Positions 8,951 through 17,574 of a stretch of DNA of 64,000 bases are shown piece after piece. The DNA is taken from assembly GCF_029853675.1 (NCBI RefSeq), contig NZ_CP122539.1, positions 2,003,001 to 2,067,000 on the forward strand, read 5' to 3'. Numbering within the stretch: the first letter of the stretch is position 1; each line of letters starts with the position of its first letter. The notes below the pieces were generated by a model, which was not told the DNA's origin, did no database searches, and saw only the letters and a list, made by a program, of their open reading frames with translations. This stretch comes from Tenacibaculum tangerinum (GTDB lineage: Bacteria; Bacteroidota; Bacteroidia; Flavobacteriales; Flavobacteriaceae). The position numbers and the translations under genes are program-made.

Positions 8951-9418
8951 TTATAGGTAGATAACATCAAATTTATACACAGGACTGTCCTTTTCATATT
9001 CAAAAATTTTAGAATAGTCCATAACGTTTGGTATATTATCAAGTGCACATAAATGCGATACCACTGCGCACAAACCATTAAACAGTGTTTCTTTATTTGT
9101 AGCGTTTTTAGGTTTCGGGTTGTAATGACATAAGGGCACTGTAAACCCACAGGCTTCTAAAAAAACTTTTTCAATTTGTAGTAATTCAAAGGGAGTGTAA
9201 CCGTTAAAAGTCCTTCCTAAATTTTGATGCACCCTGCCTACATAACTCAATTCTAAAGAACCATGCCCATTAGTTAAATGCTTCCAGCTATCTTGATTGT
9301 CTAAAATATTTCCAACCGCGCAAGCAGTACAGCATTCAGGATTCAATTCGTTATTATGAAAAGCATTGTAAAGCTTTATCAGTGCTTGTTCTAGTCGTTT
9401 AGGTATTTCCATAATCAA
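8951..9418 (-). CDS. Conserved 155-residue Bacteroidota protein of unknown function
   Basis: A small soluble protein with a recognisable conserved core. It has an ALxKLYxAFHN helix, a Cys pair region (ECCTACAVGN), a GxxELSYVG segment, FNGYTPFELLQIEKVFLEACG, and a C-terminal NVMDYSKIFEYE. The clustered cysteines at about 28-33 suggest a metal or Fe-S site, but this is inference. From memory, relatives in flavobacterial genomes are sometimes labelled NQR subunit F. The protein has no ferredoxin, FAD or NADH motif, so that name would be wrong; the real nqrF is at 7322. Two ATGs (residues 1 and 3) are possible starts. Confidence 0.7.
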   Translation of the reverse strand: MIMEIPKRLEQALIKLYNAFHNNELNPECCTACAVGNILDNQDSWKHLTNGHGSLELSYVGRVHQNLGRTFNGYTPFELLQIEKVFLEACGFTVPLCHYNPKPKNATNKETLFNGLCAVVSHLCALDNIPNVMDYSKIFEYEKDSPVYKFDVIYL

Positions 9419-9456
9419 AAAGAATTTGTGCCCTTAAATATACAAAATATTGGTTG

Positions 9457-9464
9457 TACCTTTG
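9457..9464 (+). promoter_or_regulatory. Promoter -7 box of the helicase gene
   Basis: TACCTTTG matches TAnnTTTG exactly and lies 16 bases before ATG 9481. It falls inside the longer reading frame that opens at 9454, which argues that the downstream ATG is the true start. Confidence 0.5.
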
Positions 9465-9480
9465 TACCAAACTATTGTTA

Positions 9481-10839
9481 ATGACAACTTTTCAAGATTT
9501 AGATTTATCAAATCCACTACGTAATGCTATTGAAGAATTGGGTTTTGTACACCCAACACCAATTCAAGAAGAATCTTTTCCAGTAATACGATCAGGAAAA
9601 GATATGGTAGGTATCGCACAAACAGGTACAGGAAAAACGTTTGGTTACTTACTACCCATACTCCGTGATTTAAAGTTTTCAAAACAACTACACCCTAGAG
9701 TATTAATTTTAGTACCTACACGAGAACTAGTAGTTCAAGTTGTTGAAGAAATTGAGAAATTGGCAAAGTACATTACACTAAGAACCATTGGTGTTTATGG
9801 GGGTGTAAATTTAAACCGTCATAAAGAAGCGGTAATGCAAGGGGCTGATATTATTGTGGCTACTCCCGGTCGTTTGTATGATTTGGCAGTAAGCAACGTG
9901 TTAAAACTAAAATCTATTCAGAAATTAGTGATTGATGAAGTAGACGTAATGCTCGATTTAGGATTTCGTTTTCAGCTATTAAACATCTTTGATTTGTTGC
10001 CGCAAAGACGTCAAAATATTATGTTCTCTGCAACGATGACAGAAGATGTTGAAGCATTGATTGATGATTTCTTTATTGCTCCTCACAAAATAGCCATTGC
10101 AGTCAGCGGAACACCTCTAGAGAATATTCAACAAATAAGCTACGATGTTCCGAATTTTTATACCAAAGTTAATTTATTGAATTTCTTACTAGAAGACAAA
10201 TCAGAATTTTCTAAAGTACTTGTGTTTGCCCCCAATAAACGAAATGCAGATAGGTTGTTTGATTGCGTTGCAGAAGCGTATCCTTCGCAAGCCTGTGTAA
10301 TTCACTCAAATAAAACACAAAATTATCGTTTGCGCTCTATAGAACAGTTCAATAAAGGAGAAAAGCGAATTTTAATAGCTACCGATGTAATTGCACGTGG
10401 ATTGGATTTAGAAGAAGTTACCCATGTAATTAATTTTAACACACCTCATTTTCCTGAAAATTATATGCATAGAATTGGTCGAACAGGTCGCGCAGAACGT
10501 AAGGGAAAAGCAATTTTATTTGCTACTGAAAAAGAACTGGAAGCAAAGCAACGCATTGAAGAGTTGATGGATTACGAAATTCCGAAGTTAACTATTCCAG
10601 AACAAGTTGAAATAGCAACAGAATTAACAGAAGAAGAGCGTATAAAAGAAGACCGAGAACTAAATAAAAATAGAACTTCTCAAGAATATATACCCGGACC
10701 TGCTTTTCACGAGAAAAAAGAAAAAAACAAAAAAACAAACCAAGGAGGCTCCTACAGAAGAGAAATTGCTAAAAAGTACAAAAAACCCAAAACAAGAGGA
10801 GATAAGAATTATAACAAACGCAATAAAAAGCGAAAATAA
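9481..10839 (+). CDS. DEAD-box RNA helicase
   Basis: A 452-residue ATP-dependent RNA helicase. In order from ATG 9481 the motifs are: Q motif (GFVHPTPIQ, 21-29), Walker A AQTGTGKT (46-53), PTREL, TPGR, motif II IDEVD (about 151-155), SAT, IATDVIARGLDL and HRIGRTGR. Motif II reads DEVD rather than DEAD. The last 80 or so residues are Lys/Arg-rich and probably bind RNA, as in RhlE/CsdA-type helicases. I chose ATG 9481 because it gives the usual TTFQDLDLS start and because a promoter box overlaps the alternative start at 9454. The stop overlaps the next start by one base. Confidence 0.93.
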   Translation: MTTFQDLDLSNPLRNAIEELGFVHPTPIQEESFPVIRSGKDMVGIAQTGTGKTFGYLLPILRDLKFSKQLHPRVLILVPTRELVVQVVEEIEKLAKYITLRTIGVYGGVNLNRHKEAVMQGADIIVATPGRLYDLAVSNVLKLKSIQKLVIDEVDVMLDLGFRFQLLNIFDLLPQRRQNIMFSATMTEDVEALIDDFFIAPHKIAIAVSGTPLENIQQISYDVPNFYTKVNLLNFLLEDKSEFSKVLVFAPNKRNADRLFDCVAEAYPSQACVIHSNKTQNYRLRSIEQFNKGEKRILIATDVIARGLDLEEVTHVINFNTPHFPENYMHRIGRTGRAERKGKAILFATEKELEAKQRIEELMDYEIPKLTIPEQVEIATELTEEERIKEDRELNKNRTSQEYIPGPAFHEKKEKNKKTNQGGSYRREIAKKYKKPKTRGDKNYNKRNKKRK

Positions 10840-11201
10840 TGCAAGTACTTACAGAACAAGAACTTCACAATTTGGGAATGAATATTGTGGGAAAGAAGCT
10901 ACAAGAAATGGGGTACGAATTTATTGCAGTAAATAGTGAGTTAAAAAAACACCCACAATTTGTATTATACAAAAAAGGAGAACCAACCATTTTTGTATTG
11001 GTCAAAACAACCAACAATATTCAAACACCTCAAGAATACGATGTATTATGGATGGAAACTTTTAAAAAACATGCAGAAAGGCAAAATGCCAAAGTTTGGT
11101 ACGCAGGTGTTGGTATAGCGAATGCAGAAAGTATAGAACTACCCATTTTCAAAAACAAACCGTATTATGTTGCTTTTGAAGATTTTGTGAAAATTTTATA
11201 A
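10839..11201 (+). CDS. Conserved 120-residue protein, possible nuclease-like fold
   Basis: Starts at the TAATG overlap with the helicase stop, so it is translationally coupled to it. The sequence begins with a helix (TEQELHNLGMNIVGKKLQEMGYEF) followed by strands with a central FVLVKTT segment. This helix-strand order recalls the PD-(D/E)xK-like fold, but I cannot point to a clear catalytic triad. Function is not assigned. The coupling suggests a role with the helicase, for example in RNA metabolism. Confidence 0.6.
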   Translation: MQVLTEQELHNLGMNIVGKKLQEMGYEFIAVNSELKKHPQFVLYKKGEPTIFVLVKTTNNIQTPQEYDVLWMETFKKHAERQNAKVWYAGVGIANAESIELPIFKNKPYYVAFEDFVKIL

Positions 11202-11328
11202 GAACCTCAATGTTATTTACATATTATTATTAACAGCTCATAACTAAAAACTTACCAATTATACATAAAGGGTGTTTTAATAAGTAGAAAAAGGGAAAAA
11301 TCCCTCTGTTTATCTTTTAGTTGTAGGT

Positions 11329-11336
11329 TAACTTTG
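11329..11336 (+). promoter_or_regulatory. Promoter -7 box of the 34-residue peptide unit
   Basis: TAACTTTG is an exact TAnnTTTG match, 29 bases before ATG 11366. No clear -33 TTG is seen at ideal spacing. Confidence 0.45.
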
Positions 11337-11365
11337 TAGTAAGGGAAATTAATAATATAATAACA

Positions 11366-11470
11366 ATGAAAAGACACTTACTAATTAAAAGGGGGAAAAA
11401 CTTAATGAAATCAATTTCAGCATACTTATCATATTTAGGTAAAGGTGCTAGTTATGCAATTAATCATTAA
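11366..11470 (+). CDS. 34-residue peptide in its own transcription unit
   Basis: ATG 11366 to TAA 11470 encodes a short basic peptide beginning MKRHLLIKRGKN and ending LGKGASYAINH. The second half (SISAYLSYLGKGASYAI) is Ser/Tyr/Gly-rich and could form an amphipathic helix. An internal ATG at 11405 would give a 21-residue version. It is flanked by a TAnnTTTG box upstream and an intrinsic terminator 31 bases downstream, so the locus makes a transcript of about 190 nt. It may be a real micro-protein or the RNA may act as a small RNA. No family is recognised. Confidence 0.4.
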   Translation: MKRHLLIKRGKNLMKSISAYLSYLGKGASYAINH

Positions 11471-11501
11471 GCTTTTAGAGTTTTAAAAATGTAAACTCAA
11501 G

Positions 11502-11535
11502 AAACACTCGATTACAGATGTAATCGGGTGTTTTT
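11502..11535 (+). terminator. Intrinsic terminator after the 34-residue peptide
   Basis: The stem AAACACTCGATTAC pairs with GTAATCGGGTGTTT (one T-G wobble) around a 4-base loop, followed by a T run. Confidence 0.8.
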
Positions 11536-11960
11536 ATGTATATGCGTTATACGATTTAAATGGATAAATCTTAAAAGTTGCAGTTGAATTGAAATCGAAT
11601 GTTCATTTTTTGAAAAAAAACTTTAGATACCTACATAGATTCATTACATATTTTACTACTAGAATTAATAATTACTCCATTTCTATTCAAAACCAATCAA
11701 AAAAAACCAAATTATTCTGTATCTTTTTAAATAAAATTGCAACTACATAATTATCAGTTGTTGTTGTTTATAAAACCTAAGAATACGTCACTCCTTGACA
11801 TAAAATTAATACGTGTTTCGGGTAAGTTGCTTTAAATTTCTATCTTATTTAACAGAACACAAAAACACAACTAACTGTATACCAGTATAATAAATTCCAA
11901 AAACAATAAAAAAAAGCTCTATATGGGGAAACGTCCATAAATTTATCTTTACAAACTACA
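11536..11960. other. Gene-free A+T-rich stretch
   Basis: About 425 bases with no convincing reading frame, tRNA or long hairpin on either strand. It separates the conserved chromosomal block from the mobile-element scar. Confidence 0.5.
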
Positions 11961-11968
11961 TACTTTTG
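11961..11968 (+). promoter_or_regulatory. Promoter -7 box of the response-regulator remnant
   Basis: TACTTTTG matches TAnnTTTG and lies only 4 bases before the GTG start at 11973, so the transcript would be almost leaderless. Confidence 0.35.
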
Positions 11969-11972
11969 TATT

Positions 11973-12218
11973 GTGGAGAAAATAACAGTACATATAGCGG
12001 ATAATCATCAAATTGTTGCAGACGGTATCAAAGAATTGCTAAAGTATGGCAATATAAAAGTAGTAGGAGTTTCTAACAACGGTAAAGAGTTAATAAAATG
12101 GTGCCAGAATAATCAATGCGATGTAATCGTGTTAGATATATCTATGCAGCCCATGAATGGTATTGAGGTACTCAAATATTTTAAAGAAAAAGGAATTGAG
12201 CATAAAGTTCTTGAATAA
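11973..12218 (+). pseudogene. Truncated response-regulator receiver domain (LuxR/NarL type)
   Basis: 81 residues remain, starting with GTG. The receiver signatures are present: acidic residue Asp10 (VHIADNH), the phospho-acceptor Asp55 (DVIVLDISMQP) and the MNGIEVLKYF helix. The protein then stops at KVLE, so the last receiver strands and the helix-turn-helix output domain are absent. The stop codon lies inside the 8-base target duplication of IS982 copy 1. It would still be in frame if the IS were removed, so the gene was broken before this IS arrived. It probably does not function. Confidence 0.8.
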
Positions 12219-13230
12219 CGTGAGTTCGGGATAAAAAAGTTTTTTAATTACACGAAAAAAAGCGAAAAATTTAGTAAATTAAAGTACTGATTTTTAATTG
12301 TATAACTAATTTTTTCACTATGATTTCTGATTTTAAAATTACTGAATTTTTCTGTTTAATTGATGATTTTTGTGCCGAAATTAATCAAGTTATTGATAAA
12401 AATGCTTTAGAAACCTGTTCAAAGATAGTTAGACGAAGAAAGCCTAAACTCACCCAAAGTGAAATAATCACAATTATGGTGCTTTTCCATTTTAGTGGTT
12501 TTAGGTGTTTTAAACACTTTTATATCGAATATGTTAGCAAACACTTGTCAAAAGAATTTCCAGATTTAGTTTCCTATAACCGATTTGTAGAATTGAAAAA
12601 GCGTTGTTCAGTGCCTATGATACTGTTTCTTCAAATGCACTGTTTAGGTCAATGTACAGGGATCTCCTTTTTAGATTCTACCACTATTAAAGTATGTCAT
12701 TATAAAAGAGAAAAGCAGAACAAAGTTTTTAAAAACACCGCAAAAAAAGGGAAAGGAACCATGGGGTGGTTCTTTGGTTTTAAACTTCATATTATTATCA
12801 ATGAAAAGGGCGATATCGTTGACTTTTTAATTACGCAAGGTAATATAGATGACAGACAACCACTTAAAGATAAAGCCTTTCATAATCGTGTGTTTGGAAA
12901 AATATTTGCCGACAGAGGGTATGTAGGTAAAGAACTGTTTGAACAGCTTTTTGTAGATGGAATACATTTGGTTACAAAAATTAGAAAGAATATGAAAAAT
13001 ACTCTTATGCATATCTATGATAAAATTATGCTTAGAAAAAGGGCTGTTATTGAAAGTGTGAATGATATTTTGAAAAACGTATGTCAAATAGAGCACACAA
13101 GACACAGAAGCTTCGATAACTTTATCTTAAATTTAGTCGCAGGGTTAATCGCTTATTCGTTTTATCCAACTAAACCTAATATCAATATCGATAACTTACA
13201 AAGAATAGGATAAACTATCCCGAACTCATG
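12219..13230 (+). mobile_element. IS982-family insertion sequence, copy 1 (1012 bp)
   Basis: The ends are CGTGAGTTCGGGATA on the left and the complement of CATGAGTTCGGGATA on the right, 15-bp inverted repeats with one mismatch. The element is flanked by a perfect 8-bp direct repeat, TTGAATAA (12211-12218 and 13231-13238), the target duplication. The transposase reads left to right. An inverted copy of the same length lies at 56036-57047, beyond the biosynthetic cluster. Confidence 0.92.
12320..13213 (+). CDS. IS982-family transposase
   Basis: A 297-residue DDE transposase. The catalytic-core blocks are FLDSTTIKVCHYKR (first Asp), KGKGTMGWFFGFKLH, GNIDDRQPL, IFADRGYVGKELFE (second Asp) and the C-terminal KRAVIESVNDILKN (Glu region). 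These match the IS982 family in order and spacing. The N-terminal 100 residues hold the DNA-binding part with RRRKPKLTQSEIITI. The frame is intact, so this copy is potentially active and could also act on the defective copy 2. Confidence 0.93.
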   Translation: MISDFKITEFFCLIDDFCAEINQVIDKNALETCSKIVRRRKPKLTQSEIITIMVLFHFSGFRCFKHFYIEYVSKHLSKEFPDLVSYNRFVELKKRCSVPMILFLQMHCLGQCTGISFLDSTTIKVCHYKREKQNKVFKNTAKKGKGTMGWFFGFKLHIIINEKGDIVDFLITQGNIDDRQPLKDKAFHNRVFGKIFADRGYVGKELFEQLFVDGIHLVTKIRKNMKNTLMHIYDKIMLRKRAVIESVNDILKNVCQIEHTRHRSFDNFILNLVAGLIAYSFYPTKPNINIDNLQRIG

Positions 13231-13240
13231 TTGAATAAAT

Positions 13241-13256
13241 TATCCCAAACTAAATG
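13241..13256 (+). repeat. Possible leftover end of a related IS
   Basis: TATCCCAAACTAAATG resembles the right end of copy 1 (TATCCCGAACTCATG) in the same orientation and sits two bases beyond the target duplication; both are followed by TTG. It may be the surviving tip of an earlier, deleted IS of this family that broke the response regulator. Confidence 0.35.
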
Positions 13257-13422
13257 TTGTATTTGTTTTTACATCAACAAAAACACATTATTTGATGCGT
13301 AAAATTACTACCAGCATTACCAAGCAGATGCAAATTCTTAAATCAAGAAAATGGATTTTTCATATCGAGGAAAGTAAAAGAAATACTTTTAGACATTGGA
13401 TGTTATCGACTAGCTTTTTACT

Positions 13423-14289
13423 GTGAGTCAACCAGAAGTTGATGATTTTATGGGACGTTTTTTACCAGAGGAGTATTTTGATGAATATCTATCGCTAATG
13501 GGAGCTTCTGAAGAAAAAACCTTCCAATCTATTATTATGTCCTTAAAGTCGGCTTTAGAGCAGCTTAATACCCCTGTATTACGTTATGTTTTAGAAAAAG
13601 ATAGCTTAAATTTTCAGGAGTTGCGCTCTCGCCCTACAGCCCTGTTCATACATTGTGAAGAACAGCGAATGCCGAAGTTAAAATTTGTTTTGAGTATTCT
13701 AATCAAACAATTACTAGAGTTCGCCATGAAGCCTAAAATAGCAGGACAACCGTATTTACCCATTCAGTTTATTTTTGAGGAGTTTAACGCTATGCATTTT
13801 GATATTGAAAACTACCTTGTAGTGCTCCGTAAAAAGCAATGTTCTATTGTCATTGTAATTCAGGATTTTTCACAGCTAGAAAAGTTAGGTTCATCGGCTA
13901 TGAAAACGGTACTTTCTAATTGTGTAAGTCGTATTATTTATCCTGGAGTAAGTCCCGAAGTGGCTTTATGGGCTTAAAATCTTATCGGAAATACAACCAT
14001 AGTAGAAGGAAATCATGTATATGGGAAATTACTTCTCAGTGCACAGGATATCCGTACGTTAAAATCCAACCAATTACTCTTCCTGCATGGAAATCAGAAT
14101 CCAACTATTTTAACGCTTAAACCTTGGTTTAAGCAATATAATTTAAAAAACGTTCAACCTAGCCAAGTATCAAATTATGTAAGACACTTAATCTGTTTTT
14201 TTGATATGGTAGTTTTTGGTATTGGAGCATTTAAAATCAAAAAAATTGTTTTGTTTTTATCTACACTAAAATTATTTAACATTCAATGA
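13423..14289 (+). pseudogene. TraG/VirD4-type conjugation coupling protein, broken
   Basis: C-terminal part of a type IV secretion coupling ATPase. The first 184 codons (GTG 13423) hold LFIHCEEQRMPKLKFVLSILI, FIFEEFNAMHF and KKQCSIVIVIQDFSQLEKLG, the Walker-B-side and TraG_C-like blocks. TAA at 13975-13977 interrupts the frame. The same frame continues for 103 codons with NLIGNTTIVEG, LLSAQDIRTLK, NQLLFLHGNQNP and LKPWFKQYN to TGA 14289. The N-terminal ATPase part with Walker A is missing, and an in-frame stop lies at 13411. This is a relic of a conjugative element beside the cluster. Confidence 0.75.
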
Positions 14290-14324
14290 ATTGTCTTTTA
14301 TAATATATCAAATCACTTCAACTA

Positions 14325-14351
14325 AAAAGCTAGAAGTTTAATCTAGCTTTT
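14325..14351 (-). terminator. Terminator at the end of the PKS/NRPS operon
   Basis: The 10-bp perfect stem AAAAGCTAGA/TCTAGCTTTT with a 7-base loop is followed on the minus strand by a T run. It overlaps the stop codon of the phosphopantetheinyl transferase gene. It could also stop plus-strand transcription. Confidence 0.75.
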
Positions 14352-15009
14352 AAAATTTAAAATGAATTAACTTGTATGTATCATTATGTTCTGAGCAACA
14401 TTTATCTTTCTTTTTAAACGCAATGTTACATTTATAATCACTATCAATTTTGAGTTCTTTAACATAGTAAACTTCATTATCAATAGTAGTTTTATTACTT
14501 TTTATTTCAAATGATTTCAAAGGAATGTGTAACCCTCTGCTATTCGATTTAATTACAGCTTCCTTCTCAGTCCAATAACTATAAAACCTTTCTAAGTTCA
14601 TTTTTACCCCTTCTTCAATTTTATTCAATTCATAATTGGTCATTTGATTTTTAAAGTGCTCTACATCTATACTTTTTATCATTTCAATATCAATTCCAAT
14701 ATCTTTTTTTTCTGAAATAGCACATACCGCTATATTCCCCGAATGCGATATATTAAAATGGTATTTTTTTGATTTAAAATAAGGTTTAGCGTACTGCATG
14801 TATTCTACATCGGAATCAATATAGTCGCTATTAAAATAATTTTCAAGCCCTTCTTTTAAAAGTAACCTTCCTAATAAGGATAATTGTGCATCTTCCCATT
14901 TTCTATATTTCAAAACTTTTTGTTGAAATCTATCAGAAAAAAAAGACAACTTTTCTAATAATCTATTATGTGAGGATTCAGATATATACGTGTAAAGTAC
15001 TACTATCAT
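14350..15009 (-). CDS. 4'-phosphopantetheinyl transferase (Sfp type)
   Basis: 219 residues. It installs the phosphopantetheine arm on carrier domains. The two signature motifs are visible: GIDIE at 105-109 (Mg ligands Asp107 and Glu109) and WTEKEAVIK at 146-154 (Glu150 and Lys154). HFNISHSG at about 84-91 is the CoA/ACP-binding block. The length fits an Sfp-type rather than an AcpS-type enzyme. It is the last gene of the cluster and ends inside the terminator, so it most likely activates the ACP and PCP domains encoded upstream. Confidence 0.92.
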   Translation of the reverse strand: MIVVLYTYISESSHNRLLEKLSFFSDRFQQKVLKYRKWEDAQLSLLGRLLLKEGLENYFNSDYIDSDVEYMQYAKPYFKSKKYHFNISHSGNIAVCAISEKKDIGIDIEMIKSIDVEHFKNQMTNYELNKIEEGVKMNLERFYSYWTEKEAVIKSNSRGLHIPLKSFEIKSNKTTIDNEVYYVKELKIDSDYKCNIAFKKKDKCCSEHNDTYKLIHFKF

Positions 15010-15043
15010 TTGTTATCTATAAAAAATAAGGTGTCGAAAAAAT

Positions 15044-17563
15044 TTAATTTACTCTACTTTTCTCGCTTTCATTACTTTGTTTTTCAGATGCTTTATTAAT
15101 TTTTGTTCCTGATTTAAAATTATACGTTAACGAAATTTTAAAAATTCGAGTATCAATTTTTTGAATGAATCTGCTTTGAAGTGAATTAAAGTTTACATTA
15201 ACATCATCTTTATATGTGTTAAAAATATCTTGCAACTCTAGATTCAAATTTAATTTATCTTTTAAAAAGGACTTTTTCAAACCTACTGACATCATAAAAT
15301 AATCACTTGTTTCATATAATCCATCAATAAAAGGAGATAAGTATAAACCTGTAATCTGTGCTTTTAAATCTTTTGAAATTGAAAAATTATTCACCACATT
15401 ACAACTCACACTTAACTTATTCATATCTAAACTACTACCTTCAAAATCATCTTGATAATATCTATCAAAGACACCTGAAATAGTATTGGTTATTTTCCAC
15501 CAATGATTTATTTTATTTTGAAAAATTCCTGTTGCTGAAAAGTTTTGTCTTTTTTGAATATTAACGTTTTGAAGTATTACGCTAAAATCTTCAGCATTTT
15601 GGAAAGGCATTTGTGTGATTTTGTCAAGAGTATGCGAGTAGTTTAATTCTATATTTCCTTTACCTTTATTAAAAGTATAACTCACCAAAAAATTATGAAT
15701 ATCTTCAGGAATTAGCGTAGCATTTCCTTCTCTAGAAATATAGTCACTTAAATAATATACAAAAGGACTTAACTCGTTATATAACGGACGTTGAATACGT
15801 CTATTATAACCAAAAGTTAATGCATTATTTGATTTAAACACAAGACTTAAATTCGCACTAGGGAACAATCTTGTATAGTCAGACATTGTAACCAAATTAG
15901 AGTCAGAAAAATTAAAATCAGGATTGGTATGTTCCAATCGAAGTCCTAACTGATAATTAACTGTTGTTATATTCTTATCAAAATTCTTTTGCCCACTATA
16001 ATTAGTAAATACCGAAAAAATATCTTCGTTATAATCAAAACTACTTTCACTAATTTCAGGAGATGAAGAAAAACTAAATTCCCTACGGCTATTATTTTCC
16101 GTATTACTATACTTTACTCCTAATTCTAATAAATGTTGCTCTTTAAGAGGAATAGAATAGTCTAGTTTAGAAGAAAAGATAGAAACATCATAAGGAATGC
16201 TAAAGTTAACTACATCATCGCGTAAAATATTTTGAGGAGTATCATATAAACTTAACGAAGTTTGCGCTTCAACATCAAAACTTTTATTGTATACAGAATA
16301 ATCTGTTGATAGATAAAGTGAATTTCCATTTTCGGCATCATGCTTCCAAAATAGTCCAGAGGAAATACTTTTTAATCTCTCTTTATTTTGTGAATCGGTT
16401 ATAGAAATGGAATCGGCAAAATGAAAGACTTCTGAGTTTATAGGTCTAATATGAGTGGTTGTTACAACTGGATTTTCAGTTTTATTATCAAAACCGTTAA
16501 CGAGTAAACCTATTACATTTTTATCATTAACTTCATATTTGATCGTGCTATTAAAATTCTTATTTCTGAACCCTTGGTTTTGAATAATATCAGCATCTGT
16601 TTCTAAACCATTATTTCTATACCAGAATATATTATCTACATCCAACAAACGCGAAGTATTACTAAAACCTATGCTTGTACCTATATACCATTTGTTTTGT
16701 TTTACGCGCATATTCCAGCTCCCAAGCAAGTTTGTTTCATTTCTAAAGTGTGTTGCTAGTGAAACATTGCTATCTATCCCGTTGCTTTGCTTCTCTTGAA
16801 TTTTAATATCTATGGTACCCGCAGCACCCGTAGCATCATTTTTTGCTGAAGGTAAGGTATTAACAAGAATGTTCTTTACCGATTGTGCATCGATACTTCT
16901 TAAAACAGCATTTAATCCCTCTGTGTTTAAAATTTGTGGCTGTCCGTTAATCATTACGGTAACTCCTTTTTTACCATTAAGAATAAGCTCTCCATCGCGA
17001 TTTATCCATACACCAGGTACCTGCGATAGTACTTCAATAGCACTTCCGTTTTGGGATAAGAGGTTTTTAGAAGGATCAATGGACTTTTCCGTTCCTTCAA
17101 TTGTCACTTGTTTTTTTTCTGATCTAATTACCACTTCCTCCAGTTGTCCAATATCTTCAAGTACAACCGTTCCTATATTTGTGTCTTTATCCAATATCAG
17201 CTCTTTGCTAAAAGGCATAAATCCATACGAGTCAACTTTAAGCAAAGAAGTAGCTCCTTTTTTAATTTTATTTGCACTTATAATTAACTTAAATTTTCCC
17301 GCCTCATTGGTTGTAGCATGCCCTAATAAAAGACTATCCGGAAGCTTATACGCAATTACACTTGCATATTCTATTGGTATATTTTCTTTATCTAAAATAT
17401 TTCCCTCTATTTCTATATTTTGGGAAGAAACTTTTTTTATGCAAAAAAAAGTTAAGACGATTAAAAAAAAATTAGTTTCATGTTTAGCTATTTTTATAGT
17501 TCGTATGTAACACCAAATAAACTTCAAAATGCCACATAAATACTTGTTCATCTTAAAATTCAT
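15044..17563 (-). CDS. Outer-membrane beta-barrel protein with carboxypeptidase-like and plug domains
   Basis: 839 residues. A signal-like hydrophobic run ends in KKVSSQ near residue 48, preceded by an unusually long N-terminus. A carboxypeptidase-regulatory-like beta sandwich follows (IEIEGNILDKENIPIEYASV). Next is a TonB-plug-like domain (SAIEVLSQVPGVWINRDG, ILNGKKGVTVMINGQP, GAAGTIDIKI), then a large beta-barrel rich in aromatic and Asn/Ser residues, as in the outer-membrane beta-barrel type 3 family. No TonB box was identified. Within the cluster it may take up or release the product, or serve in self-protection; the sequence does not decide between these. Confidence 0.8.
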   Translation of the reverse strand: MNFKMNKYLCGILKFIWCYIRTIKIAKHETNFFLIVLTFFCIKKVSSQNIEIEGNILDKENIPIEYASVIAYKLPDSLLLGHATTNEAGKFKLIISANKIKKGATSLLKVDSYGFMPFSKELILDKDTNIGTVVLEDIGQLEEVVIRSEKKQVTIEGTEKSIDPSKNLLSQNGSAIEVLSQVPGVWINRDGELILNGKKGVTVMINGQPQILNTEGLNAVLRSIDAQSVKNILVNTLPSAKNDATGAAGTIDIKIQEKQSNGIDSNVSLATHFRNETNLLGSWNMRVKQNKWYIGTSIGFSNTSRLLDVDNIFWYRNNGLETDADIIQNQGFRNKNFNSTIKYEVNDKNVIGLLVNGFDNKTENPVVTTTHIRPINSEVFHFADSISITDSQNKERLKSISSGLFWKHDAENGNSLYLSTDYSVYNKSFDVEAQTSLSLYDTPQNILRDDVVNFSIPYDVSIFSSKLDYSIPLKEQHLLELGVKYSNTENNSRREFSFSSSPEISESSFDYNEDIFSVFTNYSGQKNFDKNITTVNYQLGLRLEHTNPDFNFSDSNLVTMSDYTRLFPSANLSLVFKSNNALTFGYNRRIQRPLYNELSPFVYYLSDYISREGNATLIPEDIHNFLVSYTFNKGKGNIELNYSHTLDKITQMPFQNAEDFSVILQNVNIQKRQNFSATGIFQNKINHWWKITNTISGVFDRYYQDDFEGSSLDMNKLSVSCNVVNNFSISKDLKAQITGLYLSPFIDGLYETSDYFMMSVGLKKSFLKDKLNLNLELQDIFNTYKDDVNVNFNSLQSRFIQKIDTRIFKISLTYNFKSGTKINKASEKQSNESEKSRVN

Positions 17564-17574
17564 TTGGTATTAAT

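Noticed and set aside
8951..9418. Naming this gene a second NqrF
   Set aside because: It has no ferredoxin cysteine pattern, FAD or NADH motif; the complete nqrF is at 7322-8632.
9454..9480. Upstream start for the helicase gene
   Set aside because: The TACCTTTG promoter box overlaps it, and the added residues (MYLCTKLLL) are not helicase-like; ATG 9481 gives the family start.
13920..14120. A 66-codon frame overlapping the TraG relic
   Set aside because: It is in another frame; the TraG-like sequence continues in the original frame after the internal stop.
16812..17510. A 232-codon open frame on the plus strand
   Set aside because: It is antisense to the beta-barrel receptor gene, which has a signal region, plug and barrel motifs. 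The opposite frame is Ser/Phe-rich noise.
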